Assembly: GCA_003254885.1 (NCBI GenBank)
Contig: QANT01008595.1
Span: 47,903 to 111,902 of the forward strand
DNA: 64,000 bases
From: Purshia tridentata
Taxonomy: Eukaryota; Streptophyta; Magnoliopsida; Rosales; Rosaceae
Direction of reading: 5' to 3'
In this document: piece by piece, positions 24,928 to 37,860 of the stretch
How positions within the stretch are numbered: the stretch's first letter is position 1
How the letters are laid out: each line of letters opens with the position of its first letter
Translations under genes and position numbers: made by a program
Notes under the pieces: generated by a model
The model's database searches: none
Seen by the model: only the letters and a program-made list of their open reading frames with translations
Told to the model about the DNA's origin: nothing

Positions 24928-27900
24928 TTAGACGTGAACAAAGCCATCCCCACTCTGCCTAACTCTCAATGTTAGATATATCAACACCAATGTCCCTAAA
25001 CTTGACCTGGAAAATAGAAATTGATGATTGTCAGTGATAATGAAAGGAGAAGAAAAAAGAAAACCAAATTTACTGGATTTACAACATACATAAAGACCAT
25101 AAATTATGCATATCACACTATCCGTATATGTAGTTCCAACAAAAGCAAGGACGCCCTTCAATATTATGCCCCTAGGTTCCAGACCACAAAGCTCACTTTG
25201 CAGAGTGGTGCATTAACAAAACAGGATTCAAAATATCAAACAAGAATGACAGTTGTGTCAATATGATTAAAATTAAAATTTCAGAAGACATGGAGGACTA
25301 CAATCTTATTACAAGGTGTTGATATGTTTATATTCTGAAGACTTAATACAATGATAAAGCATTCAGCTCAATGAACCCAATCCCCCCTACTACGGTTGGA
25401 GCATATGATTACTATATTTTAGATGTCCTCCTTTGCTGCCCACCCCTTTTCTCTAACTTTCTGCATTCCCACCCTATTTCACATCCAATGTCCGAACATT
25501 TAGCTCTCTTCTCTTATCTGATAAGTAAATTAATTTCTATAATGGCACTCCAGGACAAAGCTTCATACAAAAGATAAGGAACCAAAAGAAAGAACAAAGC
25601 TTAACAAATAAAAGAAAGAACTTGGTGGTGTCTTCCTAATCCACTCAAATAACATCTTGGAATTTGACCTTTAATTCCAGTACAGAATGCTCTAGATCAA
25701 TGTCTGTCAAAAAACTGCTCTACACCATCAAAAGCTCTGCTACTCCACTCAATCCAAAAGCACCAAAAGATGAAAAGAGGGTTAACTTTCCACAAGTCTT
25801 TATTCCACCTCTTCACCCAAACAGCAGGCGAATTCCAAATCACAGCACTATTTGAGCTAGCCCACACCCAACTAGTGCCATGCAAAAAATGAAGGCCCAT
25901 AACTCTAGGCTATAAGTCAGTAGAGAAGAAGGACCACAGTTATGCTGATGCCTTACACACAAAGCACCTATGAACAAGCACTTGCTCCTGAAGAATCAGA
26001 TTCTCTATACTTTTAAAAAAATTCATATGCAGCCTTCCAATACCTTGAATGGAGCATAAAAAGATGTCATCCAACTCTAAGAAAATCTTGGTATCGATCA
26101 CTTATATGATTTCACACCTCAATCGACAATATTACATTAAAAATATATATCACATCCTAACACAAGCATCTCAAAACAAAAAGTGAGTAAAGACCTGAGA
26201 TTCTAGGTTGGCCTCTTATAACATTAAGCATGATACTTAGAATGAAATATGAGCACTCAATTAACTATGTTAATGCAAAATATCACAAACTTTAATATTG
26301 ACATCAATCCAACTCTAAGATAAATCACATATGTTCCCCATCCCATTGTTGTCATGACAATTCGATGTCTGATTAAGTCAAGTATTGGTTTAAGACTAAT
26401 GATATCTATTAAGACCATGTCAATGTAAAACATTAGAAACTTTAGTCTTCACGTCAATCCAACTCTAAGATAAAACATCATTGTTCCTCATCCCATTACA
26501 GTTGCCTGATCAAGTCAACTTCTGGTTTAAAATTCTCATGATGTCTAGTACAATTCATAGTAAAGACTTAAAAATTTCTAAAACTGATATTTTGTTATTA
26601 GCAGCTCATTTAACCTAGTAAATGCAATGAATAACAAATAACAAGGAAAGATTTGTTTATATCTAAAAAATATTAAGAATATAACAGCCTCATCAAATTG
26701 ATTTAATAATGATAAAGTAAATACTAGAGTCTCAAATTGCTTTTGGATCTAGATCTTACAAGATTGAGAATAGGAGAACAACTTTTCTTGAGTCAAATGA
26801 GGCATTGCGCTTGCATCTTCTCGACCGGTTATTTGGTGTTTCATGAATTTTATCAGTCACTGGGTTATCTGTTGAAATATGAGAACCAAAATCAATTTCT
26901 CATTTAAGTACTTATTGTGTAGACAAGTGTAACAGTATCACTGAAAGAGAAGTTCTGTGGACATGTCAAACATATGCATATCTTAGATAAAAGTGATAGA
27001 TGCCTCAAAGTAGCAGTGCTAGAGAAACTCTTAGGCTAATTATAAGCCCTGCAATATGAATCTTATACAGGAGACCCTGGAAGATTTACCATACTGTTTT
27101 CTTAAAGAAGGGGAGAGAGAGAGAGAGAGCGACAACCTACAGTCCTGATAAAGAATTAAACATTAGGTTACCAAAGGATCATGCCTAATGATTAGAATGA
27201 TTACCATCCTTCTAATTATTTTATCTTTAAGTTTCAGGTATATATTTCTAAAGGTTAATGCATGCTGTTGAAATGGGGAATAAGTATGACTAAAAGTTCT
27301 CTCAGCTCCACTTGGACTAAAGAAGTCCCAAATGTCTTTGGAAACTCCAGGCAGCCACATGAAAACTCAGCACAAAAATACATATCTATTATGGGTTATG
27401 ACTTATCACCGGAATTATCTTAATTTTGATGGCCTAAAAAGATATGTTCAGTTTTCAAGCCGCTAAAGCATTGTTAAGCCTCTGTAAGGGATTGTTCACC
27501 AGCAGAATATCCTATTCTTTCGTGATGTATAAAAGAGAATGACTGCGACAATATTTTTTAGGAAAATAAGGCTGAAACTTTTTTCTTTTTTATGATACTC
27601 TAGAAAATAAACAGAACAATGTTGAAGGTAATGCTTATATACCTCTTGAAATGCCATGGTTGAATAGAAGCTGCATAAGTTTGCCACCTACTTTTAGGCT
27701 TGGCTGCCTCCGAAACACCCTCTGAAAGTGTTGTAACCCACTGATATTAACATTACAAATAGGAAAACAAAGATGTCTGAAGTGATAGCAATTAATGTAT
27801 AAAAGTCGTAAGTTTTGGACCATCTCTAGTTTGCAGTTAAGTTGTATTTTCAATTCTGGATAATATGAAGGATATACCATACAAAGATGAGGAATTGAAA

Positions 27901-30025
27901 CTTACAGCTAGTATACCCTCATTTTTCAAACTTTCAACAGTTTCCAATTCAGATTCTGGTGCTTTAATATATTCCTTCTCAATATCTATCTCGATGATGC
28001 ATGGGGGATGAGCATCTGCCCTGTTTGCTTGTAAATCAATGCAATTCTGGCAACTCAACTGAGCATCCATGCACATCTGGCTTTTGGATGGATTAGAACA
28101 TTTTAAGAAGCTCAAAAAAGCCAAAAGTGAAGCACATTGTAGACTTTTGCCTTCCTCGGACAACATTGGAATGCTATAGACATCTGGGGCCTGCATGAAT
28201 GGAAGAATTCAAAATGTTGTGAAACTGTACAACCACGAAATTCTCAATTGAAGGAATAAAAGGGTAGGAGATTGAAACACATTAATTTAGACTTCAAGAA
28301 TAACAAAAAAAAAAAAAAGGTCTATGACTGGGAGCAAATAGTGACAACAACTGAAAGGCCAATGAGAGAATTCATAAACAAAAATCAATTTTAGGAATGT
28401 ATTCTATAGCATATGTATTAAGCATCAAATTTGCAATAAAACTAAAGAATCTACAAATCCAGCCTCAGTAAAATTGTTCAGCACCATATTAGAAGGTGGA
28501 ACTTACGTGTGAGCTGGGAAATGGGCATTTAAACCTCGCTTGAAGTGGAGCCTCCTCAAAAAGAATTGGCAAAATATCTGAAATGAAAAGTCATCATAAC
28601 TGTTTTAAGAACAGAGTGTGCATAGCCATGGAACCCTTAACTAAAAATTTTCCTTATCGCAGAGAAAAGAAAAAAAATAAAAAGGATTACCTAGAGAGCA
28701 ATGCTGGTCGACCTCATCAACAGTTGGAACAGGTATTCTGCAACTTCTGTCCACAATTTCATGGATGTGAGGTTTCCCCTGCAAAGTAATGTATGTGTTA
28801 GATTCATGCCTGCCAACAACTAGACTTCAAACAAATAAATTAGCATTCAACATATGATATTGATGAGAATGCAAATCATATGACCACAACTTGGAGCAAG
28901 ACCACTACCATAGGGATTAATAACAAGCTGAAGACAATTCTTAAAAAGGCCAGTTCTACATAAGGAATAGATTAGTGTTTTTTTTTTTTTATCCTCTTTG
29001 GAATAGTTAAGTGGTTGAGAAGTTTAGGCAAGCTTTTTGTGAATTGAGCCCATACCACTCAAACATTCATTATTGTCCTGCATAAGCAAGGGGTGCAATA
29101 TTATGCACCTGAATCCAATTGTTGTGTTAAATCATTTTGGCAACATGCAAGCAATTAAATATAACTTCGTAACAATATATCTAAAAATTTCTTGTGTAAA
29201 ATATATGGATAGCCTGCAAAGAATCACGTTTGACAGCCATAATATTAGAGCTATTTTCAACCTCAATAATATAATTTCTGGAAGGCACTTAACAACCTTG
29301 ATCAGAAAGGGATATCAACATCATGACTTGTTAAGACTAAAGACTGCTTTAATTCAACTAGCTTTATTTTCTCTTTTATTTTGAATAAAAAAAAACTCTA
29401 ATAATGAAGTGAATAACATACAAGTATACAACAACATTGTCTAGCAGTTCACCAAAAAGTACACTAAAAATCTCCATCAACCAGCTAGCTATGCAAAACT
29501 AACACAAAAAATCTCTACCAATCTGCATGAAGAAAGAAGACTGGTATATCTCTAACACTATTAGACTCACTCTATCCCACAACAAAAAAAAAAAAAATCC
29601 ACCTACTAGCCTTTTATTTTCGACAATGGACAGAAATTCATGAATTTGAACAAAGTCAAAAAGAAATTAAAAACCAATGTTGTAATGCAGTTTCAACAAA
29701 ACCCATTTTATTTGAGAGCCAATAGTTCTTTGAACTGAGGTTAGTAAGAGTCAGTGAGCTAGAATTGATGACCCCAGATACCAGATTCTTCGTCTGGTTG
29801 GTGACAAATAGAAGAGGTTTTAGTTTAAGTTGTGGTGTGTTCAAAATTCTAGCCAGATTGTTATAACTTTTTCCCCCCTTCAAAATTAATAGCACAAGGA
29901 GTAGGCTAAACTTCAAATACAAGAAGAGAGTGTAAAGTTGTAAACTCAAAAAAAGTGTGTAAGCTTAAAAATGCAGAAGAGAACGAAAAATGATATACCT
30001 CCTCATCGTATGGATTCACAGCCAT
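24928..30025 (-). CDS. Unrecognised protein with predicted C-terminal membrane anchor, seven exons, 245 aa
   Basis: I do not recognise this family. Exons in transcription order: 29999-30025, 28691-28778, 28507-28577, 27906-28190, 27643-27721, 26760-26868, 24928-25006. All borders are GT..AG, and the phases close to exactly 246 codons, which is strong support. The protein starts MAVNPYDEE. The middle third has six cysteines (FLKCSNPS, QMCMDAQLSCQNCIDL, HPPCIIEIDIE). An acidic stretch (EKEYIKAPESELETVESLK) follows, then a basic patch (NNRSRRCKRNASF). A hydrophobic segment at about 211-233 (VVLLFSILSSLGTLVLIYLTL) is followed by RVRQSGDGFVHV. There is no signal peptide, so a tail-anchored, cytosol-facing topology is inferred. 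The hydrophobic segment is split by the last intron, which carries a LINE relic. The exon 1 ATG lies just downstream of a GA-rich leader. Localisation and role are unknown. Confidence 0.72.
25640..26080 (-). mobile_element. LINE (L1-type) ORF2 C-terminal relic
   Basis: On the minus strand the translation contains LVHRCFVCKASA, then (after stops) HGTSWVWASS and RWNKDLWKVNPLFIFWCFWI followed by EWSSRAFDGVEQFF. This matches the layout of the zinc-binding region after reverse transcriptase in plant L1 elements: a CxxC start, 'ISWVMP', 'W..PLC.MW.IWRERN.R.FE..E'. Stops and frame changes show it is dead. It sits in the last intron of the 245-aa gene, in the same orientation. Confidence 0.6.
26267..26556. 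repeat. Diverged tandem duplication, period about 150 bp
   Basis: Blocks starting at 26267 and 26417 share caatccaactctaagataaa, a 'gttcc.catcccatt' block and 'ctgat.aagtcaa'. They are clearly diverged, so this is older than the other duplications in the window. It lies in the last intron of the 245-aa gene. Confidence 0.7.
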
Positions 30026-30634
30026 TGCGGAGAGAAAGAGAGAGAGAGAGGAGTAAACGTTGTTACATTGGATGAAGGAGAGTTCTTTTCTTTATAAATG
30101 GCGCGATTCGCCAGAGAAGCTCCTGACTATGACGTCGGCCTCCGAGTCCCGGACCAGTTCCATCCCTTGGTAATCTTGAAACTTTATATGACCATTATAC
30201 CCCTCTACCCTTTGCTCCTCTTTCTATTTTTCCTGCAAATATAATTTGAACTCCAAATTAAACAATATTTTGAGTTCAATGATAAATTTACTTATTAAAA
30301 CTACAATGCAAAAATGTATAATTTTGATTCAACATTAGCTAGAACATGTCGTAATATTGTCTTTAATTTTCAAAAAAAAAATATAGTACAAGTTTTTGAA
30401 GAAAAATATAGTAAAAGTTGTCAAGGTGCTTATTGATTAAAGCCCTAGTTTCTTTATTAAAAAATCAAGTTTTATCTTTTAAGTAATTTCATGGTTTAAG
30501 AAAGAAAAAAAAAAGTCCAATTATATTTTTCCTTGCATGAAGATTGAGCTTCAAAGAAAAAGAATTAAATTCAAAAATTTATATGATGTTGAATCAATTA
30601 AAACACATGAAGAAAAAAAAAAAAAAAGGGNATC

Positions 30635-30668
<34 letters not shown>

Positions 30669-31162
30669 GTAACTTTATTGGAAATTGAATTATAGATTTT
30701 GCAAAAGATGAAGGGCAAATGTATAGATGGAGTGAGAAATATGATAGGGTGAATCTTGTGGGAGATTGTAAAATGTAGGATAATTTTGTTGTCCTGAAGC
30801 TTTCATTATCTGCTGCATGTGAAAGCTTAAAGTGAGAAAAAGAAAGGTTCAATCAGACAAAAGCCGATCAAAGTAGAGAGAGTCACTCACTCACGGGTGC
30901 CTTTAACTATTTGAATGAGAATGAGTGAATGACCCACGCACCCACCCGGGCCTGTGACATAATTGTGACTGTCTGTCGTTGTATAAGCTAAACTCTAAAC
31001 TAAACCCTAAGGTAGACCCACATAACATCATACATGGACTGCCCAAATTGTGTCACGGACTCACCGACTCACTACTCTCCATTCATATATGCAACTTACT
31101 CTACATGACACTATTTGAGACCCATGTCTTATTCATCTTAGATTTTCTCTTTTGCAAGTTAC
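30026..31162. other. Intergenic region with unresolved base
   Basis: No gene was found. The first 150 bases hold the GA-rich leader and promoter of the minus-strand 245-aa gene. An N at 30631 sits between two poly-A runs, and atcaatta is repeated on each side, which suggests a collapsed or unresolved homopolymer. Confidence 0.6.
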
Positions 31163-31579
31163 AAAAGTCATTTCAACTCACACATGAGGACTCAGAAACA
31201 AAAACAAAACAAAAATTACACACAGTGTTGAGAGAACCCTAGCTGCCACCCCCAAAATGCTGGGGCAGTGGCCCCTATGTTCCTTGTTGGCGTGAGTCGG
31301 CAGAAGTTGACATGAGGAAGAAAGAAGCAAAGAAAACGTACCCTAAGCGTCTGATACCATGTAAACTTGGTATTTTTATTGAATTAGTAATTGACAGTAT
31401 ACGAGGTATTTATAGTGAACAAATATAACCTAGCCAACTTCTAGATAAGACTTGGTAAGCAAGATACAATTATACAATAATCTTAGAATGACTAGGAGAC
31501 ATGACCAATACTATTAACATTTTCCCACATGCCCCTTGATCCTAACTTTATTCAAACAAAAGAAAAGTCATTTCAACTC
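31163..31579 (-). mobile_element. Small Copia/TRIM-like LTR with adjoining leader, bracketed by 17-bp direct repeats
   Basis: The 17-mer aaaagtcatttcaactc occurs at 31163-31179 and 31563-31579, exactly 400 bases apart. Between them, a candidate LTR at 31360-31529 (about 170 bp, TGT…ACA ends) reads on the minus strand. Just beyond its 3' end is TGGTATCAGACGC (31348-31360 region), matching the initiator-tRNA-Met primer-binding site. Just before its 5' end is a purine-rich ATCAAGGGGCA, like a polypurine tract. No gag or pol is present. The presence of both sites around a single LTR is typical of the middle LTR of a tandem pair or a TRIM array, not of an ordinary solo LTR. Confidence 0.55.
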
Positions 31580-34100
31580 TTAGTGGAAATTTGCTCTTAC
31601 ACAATTTTATATCATTAAGGCACAAAATTAAGGCATAATATTAGGACACCCTAATAATATTGTCGATCCCTTTTTGGCCTTTTTTTCCAAGGTTGCAACT
31701 TGAACTTGTCAAATAGTTTCAACTAGCTACTAGCTAGTTTCCTCAAACTCAAGCCCAAAACTATCTAAAGTCCATGGTGAACCCCGCATCATAATTTTGT
31801 TATATGGAAAATGGCAATAAGTATTACTTTAGTCCACAAATTATTTTTTTTTTTGAATTTTATAATCCTTGAAATGTGTCACTTAAGTTTATTTACTCAA
31901 TTTCATCCACTTTTTTGTCAATTTTAGTCACGTGTTAAGCATGTGAGTCACTTTGAAAAAAAATAGAATAACTCGTCCTCTTTTTTTTTTTTCTCAACAT
32001 GATATACATGACTAAAATTGATGAAAAAATATAGATAAAATGATGAATAAACAAAAGTGATACACATGTAAAAATTTGTAAACTATATAATACGAAAAAT
32101 AAATTTATGGTCCAGAGTGATACTCAAGGTAACATTGGATGCTATAATTCTCTCTTTTGTTATAATATATATTTGCCATATGCTATTCTTTGCTTTTCTT
32201 GCTTCCTTTTTCGATCGGGCCCAACCATTCTCTTTGGAGTTTGGACCATGCCTTTTGAAACAAGCATAAGTGTTTAATTAGGCCCAAAAACTGTTTGAAG
32301 AATAGGTTCCAGGTCCAAGCTATGGGGTTTCCTTGTACATTATTTCCTATCCTCATCCTTTGTTCTATTTTAAATTTGTTTGTCCTTTTGTTTTTGGATA
32401 GATGAAGAATAGTTAAGCCCTTTCTTCCTTCTGCGAGTACCAGCGCTCAATTTTTGGATCCATTTTTTTCAGTGTGAGAGAACTGATTACTAATGTTCTA
32501 AATAATTCGTTTAGACAATCGAACTTAAACTTAAATTATCACAACTCAACATTAACGATTAGAAACGTAGTTAAACTCCCAATGATTAAGCAACAACCAA
32601 GATTAACGCTGGAGGCTGGAGAGCATCTAAAGCTGAGAAGTAGTTGAGCAGAGTATGAGGTGAAGCATCAAATGACCATACACAAAGCTGCAAATTAAAG
32701 CAAAAGCCTTGATTCAGCACATGCACTAGCTAGCAGAGAGGTGCATCATATGATGTAATATTAATCGAAGAATAAAGAGGCATATACAAGTTGCATGCAT
32801 GACCACTAATAAGGACATAATTCTCTTGTACGTGTGGATACAATCTTTAACTTCGTTTTTTTTTCTGTAATATATATGCACACACATACAACCTCAGGTG
32901 TTGAAGGTATAAGATCTTATATTTAGGCTTATTAATGAGGCGGATGAACTCACTGTATATAGTTTTTCAATAACTAAACCATCTCCTTTTTAGACTTTTA
33001 TTTATAGATTATCTTTACAAAAAATTAGCTATATCAAAAATCATTTGTCATCTGATTTTTTATCAAACAAATAAACTAACCAAATATTTTTGATACAATC
33101 ATCTATTTTTTTTATCAAAATTACATAGAGTAAGCTCATATGTCCTATTCTTTGTTAGTTTTGCACATGACAGAAAGCATCTATGCAAAAATGACGGCTC
33201 ATTTGACTCTTTTACGCAAGGGGCTATATGTTTGACGGAATATAGTTTGGGATTAGGGGTGAAGTGTCAAAAAATTTAATTTTTCGGGCAAAGTGGAAAC
33301 CCTCTTATAGTTTGGAGAGATAAACTGTAATTAACTTCTCCTTCTTTATTTTCATTAAATGGAAGGGAATTGAACTTGAGAAATCTTTCAAAATTAAAAA
33401 AAGAAACACTAACAAACTAATATATAGTTGATTTAGGGTATTTATTTTCGTTTGGTCAAAAAAAGTAAAACTTAACTTGTAACATTTTATGTGTTGTTTA
33501 ATTGCTCAAATTAGAATGAAAATGGAAAAGAGAATGAAAATGATTTCATTTTTTGGTGAGTTAGGGTCTTGGTTCGAAATTCAAGTCTATGCCATTGGTT
33601 TAGGGTCTAGATCTTGGATTTAGAGTTAGATTTCTAAAGTTCTTAATTTGGAGTCTATAACCTTGAATTTCAAGTTCTTAAACTTGTAATATTCAACTTT
33701 GGTCCCAATTATGATTAATCAAAAGATATATCTAAAATTGTGTTACAACTTTGGTACATCCTGTGTTATTATTTCGATTGGGATTTTCTTACTATGTTGT
33801 TTTGTTTTTGCTTTTGTTTTTGTTTTTTTTGCATGAGGGTGTTCTTTATTGAAATTTTAATGAATTTTAAAGTAATTTGTAGATTTTATGAGTTTGATGT
33901 TCTTGTCATTTAGGGTGCTACGGTTCAAGGAAAAAGTAGCTGAAGAAGCATACCAACGACAAAACAGTCGATGAAAGCTACAGCCAAGTTCGGTAGCTGA
34001 AGGCGATGGAAGCAAAGCAAAATCAGCACAAGACCCACAATATCCACCATCACCAACTCTCCAACATTCTCCTCCTAATATTCCATTCCCTCGTCCTCTT
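31580..34100. other. Long intergenic AT-rich region
   Basis: No gene was seen in about 2.5 kb. It contains many poly-T/poly-A runs and TA-rich patches (for example 32160-32180). The final 200 bases carry the CT-rich leader expected upstream of the carrier gene that starts at 34220. Confidence 0.6.
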
Positions 34101-34219
34101 CAAGCTTCTCCACTCTCTTAATACCCCTTAAATGTCGTTCAACCCCAACCCCTCCACGCTGCGACGCCGTTTGCACAATGCACCTACCAGACTTCGCCTG
34201 CTTCAGCCTCACCCATTTC

Positions 34220-37148
34220 ATGATCGAATCCCAGCCGTCCGATCCCGATTGCCTCTTCCTTGGAGGCCTCTTCCTCCACCCCAACCACACCATCCCTCCC
34301 TCTTTTCTTTCCTTGATTCCGTCCAAGACCCGTTTGCGTTCGGCTTCAGGTTGTTGTTTGAGGGGTCGTCGGAAAACGGTGCGTTTTAAAGGTTTAAGAG
34401 GTGGTGGGTTGTTTTTGTCGGTGAGCTTGTCGATAAAGGGGAGTGAAGGGGATGGTGGCGAGGGGTATGTTCGGGAGTCAGGAGAAGTCCTGGGGCCAAA
34501 TGGTAATAAAAGTTCCTCGTCGGAGAAGGAGGAGGAGGAGGTGGCCGTGGTGGTGTTCGAGAAGGGTGGGAGTGAGACTGTGAGGAAGGGATCGGGTGCT
34601 ATGAATACTACCAAGCATCTTTGGTCTGGAGCTGTTGCTGCTATGGTTTCGAGGTTCTTTTTCTAAACCATTGCATTTCATTTTACATTTTTTTTTGATA
34701 TTTTTTTATTGTGTTGGTGAATTTACAGAGGCTATTAGTTAGAGTAAAGTTTTTGTTTCATCATACGTTAAAAAGAAACAGAAGAAAAAAGTCTTAGTTT
34801 TTTCCAAGGATATAAGCTATTTTTAAGCTGACCGCAGATAGATACATGACTATATTATGCACTGTTAGTCCAGGTTATATGTTTTTGGGTCCTTAAAACT
34901 GAAATTTTTAAGTGGTTGTGGCTCAAAATTTTTTTTTATACTTCAAAGTGGTTAATGGTACATTATATTATTCTGTTTGGTTCATTCTAAGTCTTGGTAT
35001 TTTCTTTGCACATATGGATGCTGGTGTATTAGAACGTTTGTTGCTCCTCTCGAGAGGCTAAAGCTGGAATATATAGTTCGTGGCGAACAGAAGAACCTTT
35101 TTGAGCTCATCAGGACAATTGCAGCTACTCAAGGGCTAAAAGGATTCTGGAAAGGAAATTTTGTCAATATTCTTCGCACTGCACCATTTAAGGCTATCAA
35201 TTTCTATGCTTACGATACTTACAGAAATCATCTGATGAAATTTTCTGGGAATGAGGAATCCACAAATTTTGAGAGGTTTGTTGCTGGTGCTGCGGCTGGA
35301 ATTACAGCTACCTTGCTCTGCTTACCTATGGACACTGTATGTTGCAACTTAACACTATTATTTGGTTATGTTAATATCATCTCATGAGCATATATTTTCC
35401 CTGTGTATCTTTCTTAATTTGTGTTAAAAGTAATTTATTCTTGTACTTTGTAGTTAGTGCAATGTACTGAGTGGGGGGTGATGGTGACCTACAGTTTTAC
35501 GGGTCAAACTTAAGAGTCTCCAGAGTGTAAATTCTATTGTTTGCACTTAAGAACTCTGATCTGGGCTCAAGGAGTATCCCTGTGTAAAACAGTAGAGTTT
35601 CTGTATTATCTTAGGCTAAAATGCTTGCCGTACAGTCCACCTTGAGTTTCTGTGTTTCTTTTGCTTTTTCTAGATCTCTTATAAATAGTTCTCCCCAAAT
35701 CACAATGTAAATAATTTAACCAGTTACAATCCAAGTTTAAGCAAATGGGGGAATAAGATGAAGAAAGAAATGCCCCCTACCAGTCTGGACTAATAGCCAA
35801 AATTGGACAGGGTAATGGCCTTAGCACATGTCTTCATATTATTTTATTTTTGTGGTTGGGGGGGTGCTGGGACATGTTAAATTGCCAAGAAGATCCTGAG
35901 GAATATGCATATATTTTTCAATGGAAATAAGTTGACTTGTAATATATGCTATCATATGTAGCAAACCTCAAGGATTATTTGGGTATACAATTGGAGCAAA
36001 GTCTTTCCATTGTCTTTTACAAGTCACTAGAATTTTTTATTTTTTTTTGTTTTTCTTTGTGAACCATTTTGGAAATGCCATTGTGATTTGGATGTGGCCA
36101 TTTCTTGGTTTGTGTTTTAAATTTGTTGATATTTAAATCTGCCCAATTCAAGGCTTGTAATCCATATTCCAAAATGTCAATTATTTCAGATAAGGACAAA
36201 AATGGTAGCACCTGGTGGAGAGACCTTGGGTGGTGTAATCGGTGCTTTCCGTCACATGATCCAAACTGAAGGATTCTTTTCTCTTTACAAGGGTTTACTA
36301 CCCTCTATTGTGAGCATGGCACCTTCAGGAGCAGTTTTCTATGGTGTTTATGATATACTGAAATCAGCTTATCTGCATTCACCTGAAGGGAGGAAAAGAG
36401 TCCAACACATGAAACAAGAACGTGAGAAACTGAATGCTTTTGAACAATTGGAGTTGGGTCCCTTTAGAACATTACTGTATGGGGCAATTGCTGGTGCTTG
36501 TTCTGAAGCTGCGACATATCCATTTGAAGTTGTGAGGAGACACCTTCAAATGCAAGTTCGGGCAAATAAGTTAAGTGCACTTGCAACTTGTGTGAAAATT
36601 GTTGATCAAGGAGGTGTTCCTGCTCTTTATGCAGGATTAATACCCAGCTTATTGCAGGTATGGTACTTTGATGATTCTTTAGTTGAAAACTCTTTTGGTA
36701 GCTGTATAATTAGTTGTGTTAAAAATGATAACACAATATAAGAGGTTTTATGAAATTACTGAGTTGATGATGCTTGAGATTTCTTGTTCTTAATCTTTTA
36801 AATTAACAGTTAGCATAGTGAGATAAGCGAGGGAATAATTATGTTTTAACTTACTGTAGAGGATGAAGTGATGTGAGAAATTTTTGAGTGTGTTCTGTTA
36901 TTTTCTTTTGGTAATTTGAGTAGTTTCCTGTTATTCCATAACTTAATACCTTGATATGTTAACCTTTTGCATATTGTTAGTGTCACCAATTTTTTTATTT
37001 TTTTTTGAGAGCTTATCATATTACATCAATTTATTATGACAGTTTTTGACAAAATTATGTCTTAAATTTTCAGGTTTTACCATCAGCTGCCATCAGTTAT
37101 CTTGTATACGAGTTCATGAAGATTGTTCTCAAAGTGGAGTCGACATAG
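34220..37148 (+). CDS. BTL: Mitochondrial-carrier family protein, BTL adenine-nucleotide transporter-like, four exons, 426 aa
   Basis: This encodes an inner-membrane or plastid-type solute carrier. The plant BTL group (named for resemblance to maize Brittle1) is thought to move adenine nucleotides. Exons: 34220-34653, 35033-35336, 36190-36657, 37074-37148. The phases close to 427 codons. All three repeat signatures are present: PLERLK, PMDTIRTK and PFEVVRRH. The second half of each repeat shows the 'G.RGLYKG' type motif (GLKGFWKGNFVNILR, FFSLYKGLLPSI, VPALYAGLIPSLL). The three repeats fill residues 130-420. The first 130 residues form a long low-complexity N-terminal extension starting MIESQPSDPDCLFLGGLFL. 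An upstream in-frame Met at 34178 is possible but less family-like. The first donor, GTTCTT, is weak. BTL1, 2 or 3 cannot be separated by eye. Confidence 0.92.
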
Positions 37149-37860
37149 ACACTATTGTTCTCAATCCACATCAAGTTCCAAACATTCTTGGCGAGGTTGA
37201 GGTTGAGAATGAAGATATAGTTTGTGGTAGGTCTTGTGTTTTGTTTTGGTTTTTTTTTTTTTAAGAAAAAAAAAAAAGCAAAGAAAAAGGAGGCATACTT
37301 TTCTAGCTCTTTACGATGTTTTTAGTTGGCTTTTTGCGATGACTCATATGAGACAAGGAAATTTAATTTTTAGACAAATTTTTCAAATTTTTTTTCTTAG
37401 TCTTCAATTGGAGTAGAACATCTATGTAACTGATGTATATAACATCTATGTAACGGATGTATACATCTATCTTGTCTATCACTTGAGATAGACACATAAA
37501 GGGTACTAAGTCATGTAATTAGAAAGATACGCATAGGATGTATGACTTAATACATGATTATAGAGATATACAAGGTGCAAAACCATGTGATAAGAGAGAT
37601 ATATACATAAAGGGCCAAGGGAAGTAATCATGATGAGAGGAATGTGCACATATGTATGTAAATTTTTTTTTAAAGATTCCATTGGCATTTGAACAGTGTG
37701 AACAGGCAAGCCTATTGCTCATCACCCTTAGGCATTGGATCATGTAATACAGACATGAGGTATGAATCAAAATAGAAACACGCTAGAACAAATAACAGAA
37801 AGTGTTAAAATCAATTTCATTTAAGAAATCAGATGAAATCTGAGATGTATCATTATAATT
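37149..37860. other. Downstream region between the carrier gene and the second MADS gene
   Basis: This holds the 3' untranslated part of the carrier gene. At 37424-37470 a short imperfect repeat of 'aacatctatgtaac.gatgtat' occurs twice. No gene was found. Confidence 0.6.

Noticed and set aside
27163-27360. Minus-strand frame with a possible exon reading (WLPGVSKDIWDFFSPSG)
   Set aside because: The flanking exons of the 245-aa gene already join in phase without it, and including it has no acceptor or donor support. It may be element debris.
34075-34614. 179-codon minus-strand frame opposite the carrier gene's first exon
   Set aside because: It is an antisense shadow of a GC-rich exon. The plus strand joins in phase to unmistakable carrier exons.
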